From the NCBI RefSeq assembly GCF_021654575.1, contig NZ_AP024488.1:5213501-5277500 (forward strand): 64,000 nt of DNA, read 5' to 3'. This DNA comes from Desulfoluna limicola. Its GTDB lineage: Bacteria > Desulfobacterota > Desulfobacteria > Desulfobacterales > Desulfolunaceae. A model generated the notes under the pieces. The model had not been told where the DNA came from. It did not search any database and saw only the letters and a list, made by a program, of their open reading frames with translations. This document shows, piece by piece, positions 16,235 through 24,713 of the stretch (position 1 is the stretch's first letter; every line of letters begins with the position of its first letter). Both the position numbers and the translations under genes were made by a program.

Positions 16235-17722
16235 CTATGGCATGGGAGCGCCGATGATGGTCGCCACCGTCATCTTCGCCAGCTGCAGAAAGGGCTGGGG
16301 GTAGAAGAAGAAGATGACGGAACAGGTAGCCGTAATGCAGAGGGGAACCAGGCACCAGGTGGGCACTTCGTTCACTTTTCGTTCAAACATCGCCTCTTCG
16401 TCGGTGCAGAAGAAGGCCTTGTAGCAGATGGGCAGAAAGTAGGCGGCGTTCAGGAGCGAACTGGCCAGGAGTACAAAGAGAAAGAAGATCTGCCCGGACT
16501 CCAGGGTGCCGATGACCAGGTTCCACTTGCTGATAAACCCGCCCAAGGGGGGCAGGCCGATGACGCTTAAGGAGCCCAGCAGAAAGGCGGTCATGGTAAA
16601 GGGCATGCGGCGTCCGATACCCACCATCTGGCTGATGTTCTTGATGCCCGAAGCAGCGTAGATGGCCCCGGCACAGAAGAAGAGGGTGATCTTGCCGAAG
16701 GCGTGCATGGCGATGTGGAGCATGCCGCCGGTCATGCCAGAGGGAGAGAGCAGGGCGATGCCCAAGATAATGTAGGAGAGCTGGCCGATGGTGGAGAAGG
16801 CCAGTCGCCGTTTCAGGCCGTCCTGGGAGAGGGCGATGATGGACGAGACGATGATGGTGAACGAGGCGATGTAGCAGACGATGGTTCCCAGCCCCATGGA
16901 CGCCAGCATCTTGGTGCCGAAGACTCCGGTGATGACCCGGGCCACACAGAAGACCCCGACCTTGACCACCGCCACGGCGTGGAGGAGGGCGGAGACCGGC
17001 GTGGGAGCCACCATGGCTGCGGGGAGCCAGGAGTGAAAGGGCATGACGCCCGCCTTGGCGAAGCCGAAGACGAACATGAGGAGCAGCACGGTCATGGTGC
17101 TTTGGGAAAAGGCGCCGTTCATGAATCCCTGGGGGGCAAATTCAAAGGTGCCCGTCTGGGAGTAGATGATCAGCATGGCGGGCAACACCAGGGCGATGGA
17201 TGCGCCCAGGATGTAGGTGAGGTACTTCCGGCCCGAGCTTCGTGCTTCCCTGTCCTGGTGGTGGGAAACCAGAGGGTAGGTGGCAAAGGAGAGCATTTCG
17301 TAGAAGAGATACAGGGTCAAAAGGTTGCCGGCAAAGGCGACGCCCAGGGTGGCTGAAAGGGAGAGGGCGAAGCACGCGTAGTAGCGCGTTTGCCCGTGCT
17401 CTTTCAGGGTTCGCATGTACCCGATGGAGTACATGGAGGTGACGATCCACAACGAGGAGGAGACCAGGGCGAAGAGCATGCCGAAGGCGTCCACCTTGAA
17501 AGAGATGGCCAGGCCCGGCAGCACTTCGGCCACGGTGTAGGCGATCTGTCCCCCTGTCAGGACAAAGGGGAGCATGGAGGCCACGATGGCGAATTTTAGG
17601 AGGGCTGCAACAAAGGTCCACGCTTCCCGCACGTTCTCAGACCTGGCGGAGAAGATGATGGGCACCACGAAAAAGGAGACGAGAATCGCAGCAAGGGGTT
17701 TGGCTGAATAAAGCAGTTCCAT
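16235..17722 (-). CDS. Mrp/Mbh-type antiporter subunit, NuoM/N-like (second MrpD-type paralogue)
   Basis: 495 residues, about 14 membrane helices. The TM5 glutamate (LYLFYEMLSFATYPLV) and TM7 lysine (FGFAKAGVMPFHSWLP) are present, as is the lysine in HAVAVVKVGVF, so the translocation path looks complete. This is the proton-conducting family shared by complex I, Mrp antiporters and membrane hydrogenases. It follows the first MrpD paralogue after 2 bases. Confidence 0.92.
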   Translation of the reverse strand: MELLYSAKPLAAILVSFFVVPIIFSARSENVREAWTFVAALLKFAIVASMLPFVLTGGQIAYTVAEVLPGLAISFKVDAFGMLFALVSSSLWIVTSMYSIGYMRTLKEHGQTRYYACFALSLSATLGVAFAGNLLTLYLFYEMLSFATYPLVSHHQDREARSSGRKYLTYILGASIALVLPAMLIIYSQTGTFEFAPQGFMNGAFSQSTMTVLLLMFVFGFAKAGVMPFHSWLPAAMVAPTPVSALLHAVAVVKVGVFCVARVITGVFGTKMLASMGLGTIVCYIASFTIIVSSIIALSQDGLKRRLAFSTIGQLSYIILGIALLSPSGMTGGMLHIAMHAFGKITLFFCAGAIYAASGIKNISQMVGIGRRMPFTMTAFLLGSLSVIGLPPLGGFISKWNLVIGTLESGQIFFLFVLLASSLLNAAYFLPICYKAFFCTDEEAMFERKVNEVPTWCLVPLCITATCSVIFFFYPQPFLQLAKMTVATIIGAPMP

Positions 17723-17724
17723 AT

Positions 17725-19215
17725 CTATGCAATCCCTGCCGGTATGGCCAGCTGAATGAGTTTCGTGACAATGTCGCCGGTGTAGAGACCCAGGACGATG
17801 AGAGAAAGAGCCGCGATGATCAGCGGTGCCACCATGGAGGCCGGGGCTTCGCTCATGGCGGGGCCGTGGTCGTGGTGACCGTGGCCTGTCGCAAAGGGCT
17901 CGAAGAAGGCGATTTCAAAGATGCGGAAGAAGAGCACCGCATTGACCAGGCTGCTGAAAAGAAGGGCCCCCACAAAGCCCCACTGCCCGGCTTCGATGCC
18001 GCCGGTGATGAGGTACCACTTGCTGAAAAAACCGCAGGTGGGGGGAATGCCGATGACGGCAAGTGCCGCCAGGACAAACCCCAGCATGGTGAAGGGCATC
18101 TTGCCGAAAAGCCCTTTTAAGTCTTCAAACTTGTCGCTGCCCAGCTTCCACGTGATGGTGCTGACCGCCATGAAGAGGGTGAGGGTCATGGCCGCATCGT
18201 TGATGATGTGCAGGGTGGCACCGGTGATGCCGGTTTTATTGCCCAGCCAGAAGCCCCCGACCATGTAGCCCACCTCAGCCACGATAACGTAGGTGAGCAT
18301 GCGGGAGAGGCGCCGTTGCATCAGGGCCAGAAGGGAGCCTGCGATAATGGCACCCACAGCCAGCCAGACGATGGTTTCTGACAGGACGGCCCGGGAGAAG
18401 GTGAACTCCGGGGTGAAGATCGTGAGGCCGAGGCGCACCATGGCGTAGATCATCACTTTGGTGGTGAGCGGCGCAATAAGCCCGGCGGAGGAGGACGGCG
18501 CGTTGCTGTATGCGTTGGGCAGCCAGCCGTGCATGGGGAAGAGGGCCATCTTCACAAAGAGGCCTGTCATGCAGATGATAAGCGCCAGGAAAAGGGTCCC
18601 GGACCCCATCAACTGCGGCATCATGTTCGAGATATCGGCCATGTTGAGGGTGCCGGTGGCGATGTAGATGTAGCCGATGCCCAGCAGGTAGAAGGAGGCG
18701 CCGATGGTCCCCATGAAGAGGTAGTTGAGGCTCGACAGGGGAGCCCTCTCCTTTCCGAGGCCGATGAGGGCATACCCGGTGAGGGAGGCAATCTCCAGAA
18801 GCACATAGAGGTTGAAGGCGTCACCGGTGGCGACAATGCCCACCATGCCGGAGAGAAAGAGAAGGTAAAGGGCCAGGTAGGCGCCTAACTTCTCCTCGAA
18901 TTCTTCCTCAATCCTGACCTTGGCTCCGATAAGATTCAGGAACGCAGCGGCAAGAACCACCACGAGAACCGGGGCGTTCAGGTAATCGATCACATAGGTG
19001 ATGCCGATGGGGGGGCGCCACCCCGCCATTTGGTAAACAATGGGTCCTGCTGCCATGACCTGGGCCAGAAGGCTGACCGAGATGGCCAGGGCCCCGCCCA
19101 GAGAGGCGACAGCCAGGGGGAAGCACCAGCGCCGGTCGATCCACCCCATGGCGGAGACGGCGAGTGCCGACAGCAGCGGTACGATAATAAGGAGTGCTGG
19201 AAAATGCTGAGTCAT
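17725..19215 (-). CDS. mrpD: Mrp/Mnh antiporter subunit D-like proton channel (first paralogue)
   Basis: 496 residues, about 14 helices. Conserved residues: TM5 Glu (LYVLLEIASLTGYALIG), TM7 Lys (GLFVKMALFPMHGWLPNAY), Lys in LIAPLTTKVMIYAM, and the GFFSKWYLI segment. A His-rich loop (GHGHHDHG) lies near the C-terminus. It directly follows the mrpC-like gene (2-base gap), the standard C-D order. Predicted role: one of three ion-translocating subunits of the complex. Confidence 0.93.
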   Translation of the reverse strand: MTQHFPALLIIVPLLSALAVSAMGWIDRRWCFPLAVASLGGALAISVSLLAQVMAAGPIVYQMAGWRPPIGITYVIDYLNAPVLVVVLAAAFLNLIGAKVRIEEEFEEKLGAYLALYLLFLSGMVGIVATGDAFNLYVLLEIASLTGYALIGLGKERAPLSSLNYLFMGTIGASFYLLGIGYIYIATGTLNMADISNMMPQLMGSGTLFLALIICMTGLFVKMALFPMHGWLPNAYSNAPSSSAGLIAPLTTKVMIYAMVRLGLTIFTPEFTFSRAVLSETIVWLAVGAIIAGSLLALMQRRLSRMLTYVIVAEVGYMVGGFWLGNKTGITGATLHIINDAAMTLTLFMAVSTITWKLGSDKFEDLKGLFGKMPFTMLGFVLAALAVIGIPPTCGFFSKWYLITGGIEAGQWGFVGALLFSSLVNAVLFFRIFEIAFFEPFATGHGHHDHGPAMSEAPASMVAPLIIAALSLIVLGLYTGDIVTKLIQLAIPAGIA

Positions 19216-19217
19216 GC

Positions 19218-19625
19218 TTACTGTCCTGCCTGCATTCGAATCTGGTGGTTGATGTCATCCTCTTCCAGGGTGCCGTACTGCCGATAGACCTTGATGGCCA
19301 GGGCCAGCGCCACCCCAAGGGTAGCCACCGACACCACGATGGCTGTCAGCATCAGGCAGTGGGGAAGGGGGTTGATGTAGTCCGCCGCGTTGATGGCACC
19401 GTGGCCACCGCCGTGGCCGTCCCCCATGATGATGGGAAGGGTGGCCCCTTTTTTGTACGCGATGGATACGTAGAAGAGGATGATGGCAGTCTGGAAGATG
19501 TTCATGCCGATGATCTTTTTCACCAGGTTGTTTTTGGCGATCATGGCGTACAGACCGATCATCATTAAAACCGTGTAGATCCAGTAGTTGTATTTGGCCG
19601 CGATGAGCGGCAACAGGTCGGTCAT
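19218..19625 (-). CDS. mrpC: Mrp/Mnh antiporter subunit C (NuoK-like)
   Basis: 135 residues from the ATG at 19625 (GAGGGG upstream), 4 bases after the preceding stop. Three helices with the NuoK/MrpC pattern: LVKKIIGMNIFQTAIILFYV and a last segment PLPHCLMLTAIVVSVATLGVALAL. A His/Gly-rich loop (GDGHGGGHG) separates helices 2 and 3. A core membrane subunit. Confidence 0.93.
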   Translation of the reverse strand: MTDLLPLIAAKYNYWIYTVLMMIGLYAMIAKNNLVKKIIGMNIFQTAIILFYVSIAYKKGATLPIIMGDGHGGGHGAINAADYINPLPHCLMLTAIVVSVATLGVALALAIKVYRQYGTLEEDDINHQIRMQAGQ

Positions 19626-19629
19626 GGTA

Positions 19630-20463
19630 TCAAAGCCCCTCGTCGTGTTTCCCTGCCGAAGACAGGTTGTAGTAAATCCAGACAATCACGGCCATGACGG
19701 CAAGGGCCACGCCAATTTCGATGATCAGAATCCCGTGGGAGCGGGCCATGACGGCATCCACGCCCAGCAGAGGGGCCAGGGCCTCGTAGTTGAGGAAGTT
19801 GGCGCCCAGAAGAAGGCAGGTGGCCCCGGCGCCTGCGTAGATGAAGACCCCCAGAGACCCGGAGAGAGCCGCCATTTTTTCAGAAAACCGATGAATGGAC
19901 CGTCTCAGATCGTGGCTGATGGCATAGAGAATGATGGCAGCCGCCAGCAGCACCCCGCCCTGGAAACCGCCTCCGGGGCTGTAGTGGCCGTGGGCCACCA
20001 CATAAAGGGCGAAAACCTGGATAAAAGGGATCACCAGGCGGCAGGTGTTTTTGATGATGATCTGATGGGGGACGAAGTGCGAGTCCAGGCGGCGGAACTC
20101 CGTGGAGTCCTCTTCGGGAAACGTGCCGCCGTTTTTGATTCGCAATGTCACGCCCGTGGGCAGGTGCCGGTACATGCGGGCCTCGTCCCCGGGGGCTTTC
20201 TTGCGACGGAGCAGAAAGAAGCATGCCAGGCCGGCAGCAAAGACCACCGTGGTTTCGAACATGGTGTCAAACCCTCGGTAATCCGCAAGAACCGCAGAGA
20301 CGATGTTGGGGGCATGGGTGTCCGACTGTCCGTGTTCGAGGTAGTAGTGGGACAGGTACGTGCTTGCCGGTGAGTTGGGGGCTCCGTAGTCCGGGAAGTC
20401 TCCGGTGTGAAACATGATGAGCCCGCCCGTAAGGACGACGGCGATGAGCGCTAAGAGTCTCAA
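19630..20463 (-). CDS. mrpB: Mrp/Mnh antiporter subunit B with MbhE-like N-terminal part
   Basis: 277 residues from a TTG start at 20463. GGAGG lies 8 bases upstream, and the TTG overlaps the TGA of the preceding gene (TTGA). About residues 1-100 resemble the MbhE-type segment (RGFDTMFETTVVFAAGLACFFLLRR); the remainder is the MnhB domain (PGGGFQGGVLLAAAIILYAI). This joins parts that are separate in archaeal Mbh operons and lie in the MrpA C-terminus and MrpB in Bacillus-type Mrp. The longer frame upstream of the TTG encodes nothing recognisable and overlaps the previous gene. Confidence 0.88.
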   Translation of the reverse strand: MRLLALIAVVLTGGLIMFHTGDFPDYGAPNSPASTYLSHYYLEHGQSDTHAPNIVSAVLADYRGFDTMFETTVVFAAGLACFFLLRRKKAPGDEARMYRHLPTGVTLRIKNGGTFPEEDSTEFRRLDSHFVPHQIIIKNTCRLVIPFIQVFALYVVAHGHYSPGGGFQGGVLLAAAIILYAISHDLRRSIHRFSEKMAALSGSLGVFIYAGAGATCLLLGANFLNYEALAPLLGVDAVMARSHGILIIEIGVALAVMAVIVWIYYNLSSAGKHDEGL

Positions 20464-20705
20464 TCTTTGGTCCTCCGTGTGGTGTGAAAGACAGCCGCCA
20501 CGCAGAAGACGGTGCTGACGCCCGCCCCTACAGCGGCCTCGGTGAACGCCACGTCCACAGCCCCCATGATGGCCCAGGCCAGGCACATGAGAAAGCTGTA
20601 GGCGCTGAAGACAATGGCGGCCCCGAGGAGATCCTTGACGGCCAGGGCGCCGACACCGCTGATCACCACGAGGGTCAAGATCATCAGATCAATGGGAGTC
20701 GTCAT
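20460..20705 (-). CDS. MbhD-like subunit (equivalent of part of the MrpA C-terminal domain)
   Basis: 81 residues, three helices. The pattern VKDLLGAAIVFSAYSFLMCLAWAIMGAVDVAFTEAAVGAGVSTVF is typical of the MbhD/DUF4040 subunit, with TEAAVGAG conserved. It overlaps the mrpG-like gene upstream by 17 bases and the mrpB-like gene downstream by 4. Its place as a separate gene is an Mbh-type trait. Confidence 0.88.
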   Translation of the reverse strand: MTTPIDLMILTLVVISGVGALAVKDLLGAAIVFSAYSFLMCLAWAIMGAVDVAFTEAAVGAGVSTVFCVAAVFHTTRRTKD

Positions 20706-21036
20706 CGTTGCCTCCGTTTTTCTTTTTGGTCCACGGAGCCAGGCCCGCCCGGATACCCGCGTCCACGATGGCGTGGGTGGCGGTGGGGCTGGTGATGTAG
20801 ACGAAGATTACTATGAGAATGATCTTAATGGCCGTCAGGATGTTGGGGCCGGTGAGACCATGGTGGGCAAGGATGTAGAGAGCCAGGCCGCTCATGGAGA
20901 GCAGAAGGCCCATGGTGTCTATCATCCCGGCGGGGTGAAGCCGGGAGTAGAAGTCGGGAAATCGGATGACGCCCACGGCACCTGCAAAGAAAAAGAAGAT
21001 GCCGACGGCGATGAGGAGTGCTGACACAATAACCAT
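20689..21036 (-). CDS. mrpG: Mrp/Mnh antiporter subunit G
   Basis: 115 residues, three helices, with the MnhG signature AGAVGVIRFPDFYSRLHPAGMIDTMG near the first loop, and a charged tail (KKKNGGNDDDSH). It follows the mrpF-like gene by 13 bases. Confidence 0.93.
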   Translation of the reverse strand: MVIVSALLIAVGIFFFFAGAVGVIRFPDFYSRLHPAGMIDTMGLLLSMSGLALYILAHHGLTGPNILTAIKIILIVIFVYITSPTATHAIVDAGIRAGLAPWTKKKNGGNDDDSH

Positions 21037-21049
21037 TTTTCGTCGCTCC

Positions 21050-21340
21050 TTATTTCTGTGTAAGGGATTCGCCGTGGAGGCCCTTCTTTTTGTGGAAGTA
21101 ACGGGCCGAGGCCAGAACCGTGATAAAGTTCAGCAGGGCATAGGCCAGGGAGATATCCACGAACATATCCACCCGGTCAAAGAGCAGGCCGATAATGATG
21201 AGGAGCACGGTGGTCTTGGTGCCCAGGGCGTTGATGCCGATGATGCGGTCCAGAATGGTGGGGCCGACAATGGACCGGTACAGGGAAAGCAGCGAAATCA
21301 AACAGATGGCGACGCCTGTGCAGAGAAAAAAGCTATCCAT
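21050..21340 (-). CDS. mrpF: Mrp/Mnh antiporter subunit F
   Basis: 96 residues from the ATG at 21340, overlapping the mrpE stop by 8 bases. Three helices with the MnhF pattern YRSIVGPTILDRIIGINALGTKTTVLLIIIG and a short basic tail. Earlier in-frame sequence is out-of-register mrpE and is not part of the protein. Confidence 0.92.
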   Translation of the reverse strand: MDSFFLCTGVAICLISLLSLYRSIVGPTILDRIIGINALGTKTTVLLIIIGLLFDRVDMFVDISLAYALLNFITVLASARYFHKKKGLHGESLTQK

Positions 21341-21890
21341 GGTTCTCTCCAAATACGGTTGCAACACGTTTCTCCATCTCACCGGGCAGGGGCTCGGCGG
21401 ACGCGTCGTCAATGGCGTGGACCACATAGTCCCCGAAGATGGAGAGGGAGACGGTGATGGTTCCGGGGGTGAGGGTGATGGAGTTGGCAAAGGTCACCAG
21501 GCCCATGTCATCCTTCATCCGGCTTCGGAATTCAATGAGCTGAGGGTTGATTTTCTCATGCAGCCTGGGATGGAAGACGAGCTTTAAGACATGGATGTTG
21601 GCAAGGACGATCTCCTTGATGAGCCACGGCATGTAGAGCACGAATCGAAGCCAGAGGCCGGGCATGCCCTTGAATGACGTGGAGGTGATCAGAAGATCCG
21701 ATGAGATGAGAGAGACGATGACACAGGAGACGACGCCCAGGGAGAGGTGGAAGATGTCGAGCTTTCCCGACAGGGCCACCCAGGTCGCCATCATGACCGC
21801 AAACGTCACCGCAAAAGGGACCGGCTTGAATCCGCCCTTGCCATCAGGCCGCTCGTTTGGCGGCCGGGGGGTGTTTTGTTTTCTTATCAC
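21333..21890 (-). CDS. mrpE: Mrp/Mnh antiporter subunit E
   Basis: 185 residues from a GTG start at 21890, chosen because GAGGAAGG lies 8 bases upstream; a longer frame to 22163 has no family resemblance. Two N-terminal helices, then the MnhE core: VLKLVFHPRLHEKINPQLIEF and the conserved NSITLTPGTITVSLS. It is the first gene of the operon, in the order E, F, G, MbhD-like, B, C, D, D, small, D. That is the Mbh/archaeal-type order rather than the A-to-G order of Bacillus. Confidence 0.9.
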   Translation of the reverse strand: MIRKQNTPRPPNERPDGKGGFKPVPFAVTFAVMMATWVALSGKLDIFHLSLGVVSCVIVSLISSDLLITSTSFKGMPGLWLRFVLYMPWLIKEIVLANIHVLKLVFHPRLHEKINPQLIEFRSRMKDDMGLVTFANSITLTPGTITVSLSIFGDYVVHAIDDASAEPLPGEMEKRVATVFGENHG

Positions 21891-22503
21891 AGTTGCTACC
21901 TTCCTCAGTATTGACAGTGTCCCTGAATCGGCCCGGGGGATGATCCGGTTCGGTTTCAGGTGCCAGGGGGAAAACCCGTTGATATCTGGGTGACGGACAC
22001 AAACCGCGAGCGGCTTTCCCCTGTGTCCTACCCGGGTGGTTTCCGCAGATTTATCCCACAATCGCCTTCGGTCGCGGTGAGTGCTTTTCTTGTTCCGAAG
22101 CGCATGGCACATTCCTGGAATAGAGGAGGGAGCACTGGGGCCACGAGTCGACACTTCCAGCAAGCGGTTGTGGCGATCGTTGATAAATGGCTATTCTGCA
22201 AAAGATCATATAGGGTGTCAAGGGGTTTGCCTTATTGATCGAAATGTTCAATTAAATTTATCAATTAGGTTGTGCGAATGGTGTGTAAGTTGCTGATAAG
22301 TTTAGCTACCTTTGTGGCGTGCTTGAAGTGCTTACGTGGGGGGCATCTCTTTTTATTTTCGAGGGGTTCTTGATCTTACCTCTGAAAGAAACTTGCCAAT
22401 GCGTTTGTTCCATTGGGCTGAATCACTTGAGGTGAATGACTTTTGTGAGGAATTTAAGGCGGGCTTATTGTGTTGTGATAACCGAAGTAAAGTCATGTTA
22501 AAA
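21891..22503. other. Intergenic region upstream of the antiporter operon
   Basis: About 610 bases without a convincing gene. The part near 22190-22330 is AT-rich and differs in base composition from the flanking genes. A short open frame at 22336-22521 (61 codons) has no clear ribosome binding site or homology that I can see. The antiporter promoter should lie here on the minus strand but I cannot place it. Confidence 0.45.
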
Positions 22504-22538
22504 TTTTCAGGGAAGAGCTAAAAGCCCTTCCCTGAAAA
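22504..22538 (-). terminator. Terminator of the DASS-transporter operon
   Basis: A perfect 12-base stem (TTTTCAGGGAAG / CTTCCCTGAAAA) with an 11-base loop, 17 bases after the transporter stop. On the minus strand it is followed by AATTTTAAC, a weak T-run. Confidence 0.75.
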
Positions 22539-22554
22539 TGGAGTTTCTTAGCTG

Positions 22555-24027
22555 TTAAGTAAGTAAAATGGGCATGCCCATCATGGGCCAGATCAAAAGA
22601 ACGAAGATCCCGGTGACCACCATGAGGACGATGCTGGCGATGATCCCGTAGCCGAAGAACTCCCCGGTGGTGAATTGTCCCGAGTCGTAGGCGATGGCGT
22701 TGGGTGCTGCCCCCACGAGAAGGAGGAAGGGCATCCCTGCCGTAACCAGGGCGGCAAAGAGGATCACTTCAGGGGCCACCCCGAGGTAGGGGGCGATGAC
22801 CAGGGCCACGGGCAGTGAGATGGCGATGGCCGCAACGTTCATGATGAAGTTGGTCATCATGAGGACAAAGAACGCGATGCTCATGACAAAGATGAACCAG
22901 TGGGACTCTTTGAACAGGGTGAGCCAGTTCACAGCCAGCCATTGCGCGGCACCGGTCTCCCAGAGGCAGAAGCCGATACTCATGGCGCCGCCGAACAGGA
23001 GGATGATGTTCCAGGGAACCGCCTCCAGGTCTTTTAAGTCCAGGATGTTCAGGACAAAGAAGAGAATGGTGGAGACGAGGATGATGGCGGTTTTGTCGAC
23101 GCCTGCAAGGGCAGGGATGAAGGATCTCATGGAGAGGAGGAAGATGCAGCTGAAGATGATGACGGCAGAGATCACCTCGGTGCGGGTCACGGATCCCATC
23201 TCTTTGAGCATGAAGGCCGAGCGCTCTTTGATGCCGATGATACGCTCTTTTTCCGGCTTGAACAGGACCATGGTCATGCCCCAGAGGATAAATGTCATCA
23301 CCCATCCCACGGGGAACATGTAGTAGGAGAGCTCAAAAAAGTCGACCTCCCGTCCCACGACGTCTTTGAAGAATCCAACGGCCACGGCGCCCCTGGCGGA
23401 CCCCAGGAGGGTTACGATGGATCCGGCCCCTGCCACCCAGGCCATGCCGATGAAGAGGCCTTTTCCGAAGCGCGTGGGCTCGCGGTCATTGGCGTACATG
23501 GAGTGGATGGTGACGAGCAGCGGGTACATGGTCGCGGCCACGGCCGTGTGGGCCATGATGTGGGTGAGTGCCGCCGTAATGACGAAGCACCCCAGGTAGA
23601 TCATGCTGGTGCGCTCCCCCACAATGGAGAGCATCTTGTAGGCGATGCGCCGTGTGAGTCCTGTTTTGGTAAACACCATGCCGATGACCAGGGAGGCGAA
23701 GATAAAGAGAACCGAGGGCTCCATGAAGTCTTTAAAGGCGACGTTGGCAGGCCGGACCATGAACATGACCTGCAGGACCCCGATGGTGATGCCGGTGATG
23801 CCGATGGGCAGGACTTCAAACACCCACCAGGTGCCCGCAAGCAGGAAGATGGCAATGGCCCCTTTGGCCTCGGGGCTCAGGGCAAAGCGTTCTCCGTTTG
23901 GGTCGATGGCATCGGGCCAGGCCGGGCTGAGATAAACCAGGGCAAAGAGCCCCAATCCCAGGGTAAGGAAGAAGAGTCGCTTCCAGTCAATGGGCCGGTT
24001 TTCGGCCTGAAGAGCGTCGGTTGTCAT
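22555..24027 (-). CDS. DASS/SLC13-family anion (dicarboxylate or sulfate) symporter
   Basis: 490 residues, about 12-14 membrane segments after a short cytoplasmic N-terminus. The second-half signature LLLVGAAPNAIAYDSGQFTTGEFFGYG (the SNT/GNP-type substrate loop of SLC13 proteins) and an N-terminal counterpart (AWVAGAGSIVTLLGSARGAVAVGFF) are visible. Family members import C4-dicarboxylates, citrate, sulfate or other anions with Na+. The substrate cannot be read from the sequence. It is last in a three-gene unit with two receiver proteins, downstream of the sigma-54-type site at 26005. Confidence 0.92.
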   Translation of the reverse strand: MTTDALQAENRPIDWKRLFFLTLGLGLFALVYLSPAWPDAIDPNGERFALSPEAKGAIAIFLLAGTWWVFEVLPIGITGITIGVLQVMFMVRPANVAFKDFMEPSVLFIFASLVIGMVFTKTGLTRRIAYKMLSIVGERTSMIYLGCFVITAALTHIMAHTAVAATMYPLLVTIHSMYANDREPTRFGKGLFIGMAWVAGAGSIVTLLGSARGAVAVGFFKDVVGREVDFFELSYYMFPVGWVMTFILWGMTMVLFKPEKERIIGIKERSAFMLKEMGSVTRTEVISAVIIFSCIFLLSMRSFIPALAGVDKTAIILVSTILFFVLNILDLKDLEAVPWNIILLFGGAMSIGFCLWETGAAQWLAVNWLTLFKESHWFIFVMSIAFFVLMMTNFIMNVAAIAISLPVALVIAPYLGVAPEVILFAALVTAGMPFLLLVGAAPNAIAYDSGQFTTGEFFGYGIIASIVLMVVTGIFVLLIWPMMGMPILLT

Positions 24028-24204
24028 AAATATACCTCCATGCAGAACGTCGCAGTCGTGTGTTGCATCCCCATGGGGGCTGCCGTGTTGTTACGGGACA
24101 CTGTGTGCACGGGCCCGGGGCCTCCCTTTGAGCGTCTGGCGTCACAAAGAGGGGCGCAAGCCACCAGTCTCCCCGGCTTCGTTAGGGGGTGCGGAGTGGT
24201 CTTG

Positions 24205-24639
24205 TTACCACCCTTTTCGAGCAATGATGTTGTTGATCTCCGCCTCGCGGATTCGGGCATCCTGGTCGGCCTTGATTTTGTAGGCATCCTCTAGTTTTCC
24301 GGCAATGGTGTCGATGTCACACGGTTTCATGAGGAAGTCGAAGGCCCCTGCTTTCATGCCGGCAATGGCCCGTTCAACGGTGGCTTCCCCGGTCAGCATG
24401 AGGACCGGGAGCAGGGGGTGGCCGGCCTTGATGCGGATGAGGGTCTCGGCCCCGTCCATCCCCGGCATGAGAACGTCCAGGAGTACGAGGTCTGTGGTCT
24501 CCTCTTCAAGGATGTCGAGGGCCTCCTGCCCGGAATAGGCCACCTGTGTGTTGTAATCGCGCAGGGCCAGCCGCTGGGCCAGGGTGTCTGCAAACTCTTT
24601 CTCGTCATCCACAACGAGCACATGGGGTTTGTAGGTCAT
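24205..24639 (-). CDS. Single-domain response regulator
   Basis: 144 residues: a receiver domain with acidic pair DD (11-12), phosphoacceptor Asp55 (LVLLDVLMPGMDG), switch Thr (LMLTGEATVE) and Lys in FLMKPCDID. A 25-residue charged helical tail follows; there is no output domain. Such stand-alone receivers act as phosphate relays or by protein contact. It lies between the receiver fusion at 24714 and the DASS transporter on one strand. The 177 bases between it and the transporter hold no gene. Confidence 0.92.
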   Translation of the reverse strand: MTYKPHVLVVDDEKEFADTLAQRLALRDYNTQVAYSGQEALDILEEETTDLVLLDVLMPGMDGAETLIRIKAGHPLLPVLMLTGEATVERAIAGMKAGAFDFLMKPCDIDTIAGKLEDAYKIKADQDARIREAEINNIIARKGW

Positions 24640-24713
24640 CGGTAACTCTCCTTCAAAGGTGTGGGGGCGGATTGTGGGGCTGCGGTGCCTCCCGCAACGG
24701 TCCGCCCGTTTTT

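Noticed and set aside
22336..22521. 61-codon frame near the DASS terminator
   Set aside because: Runs into the terminator hairpin, with no credible start site; AT-rich background.
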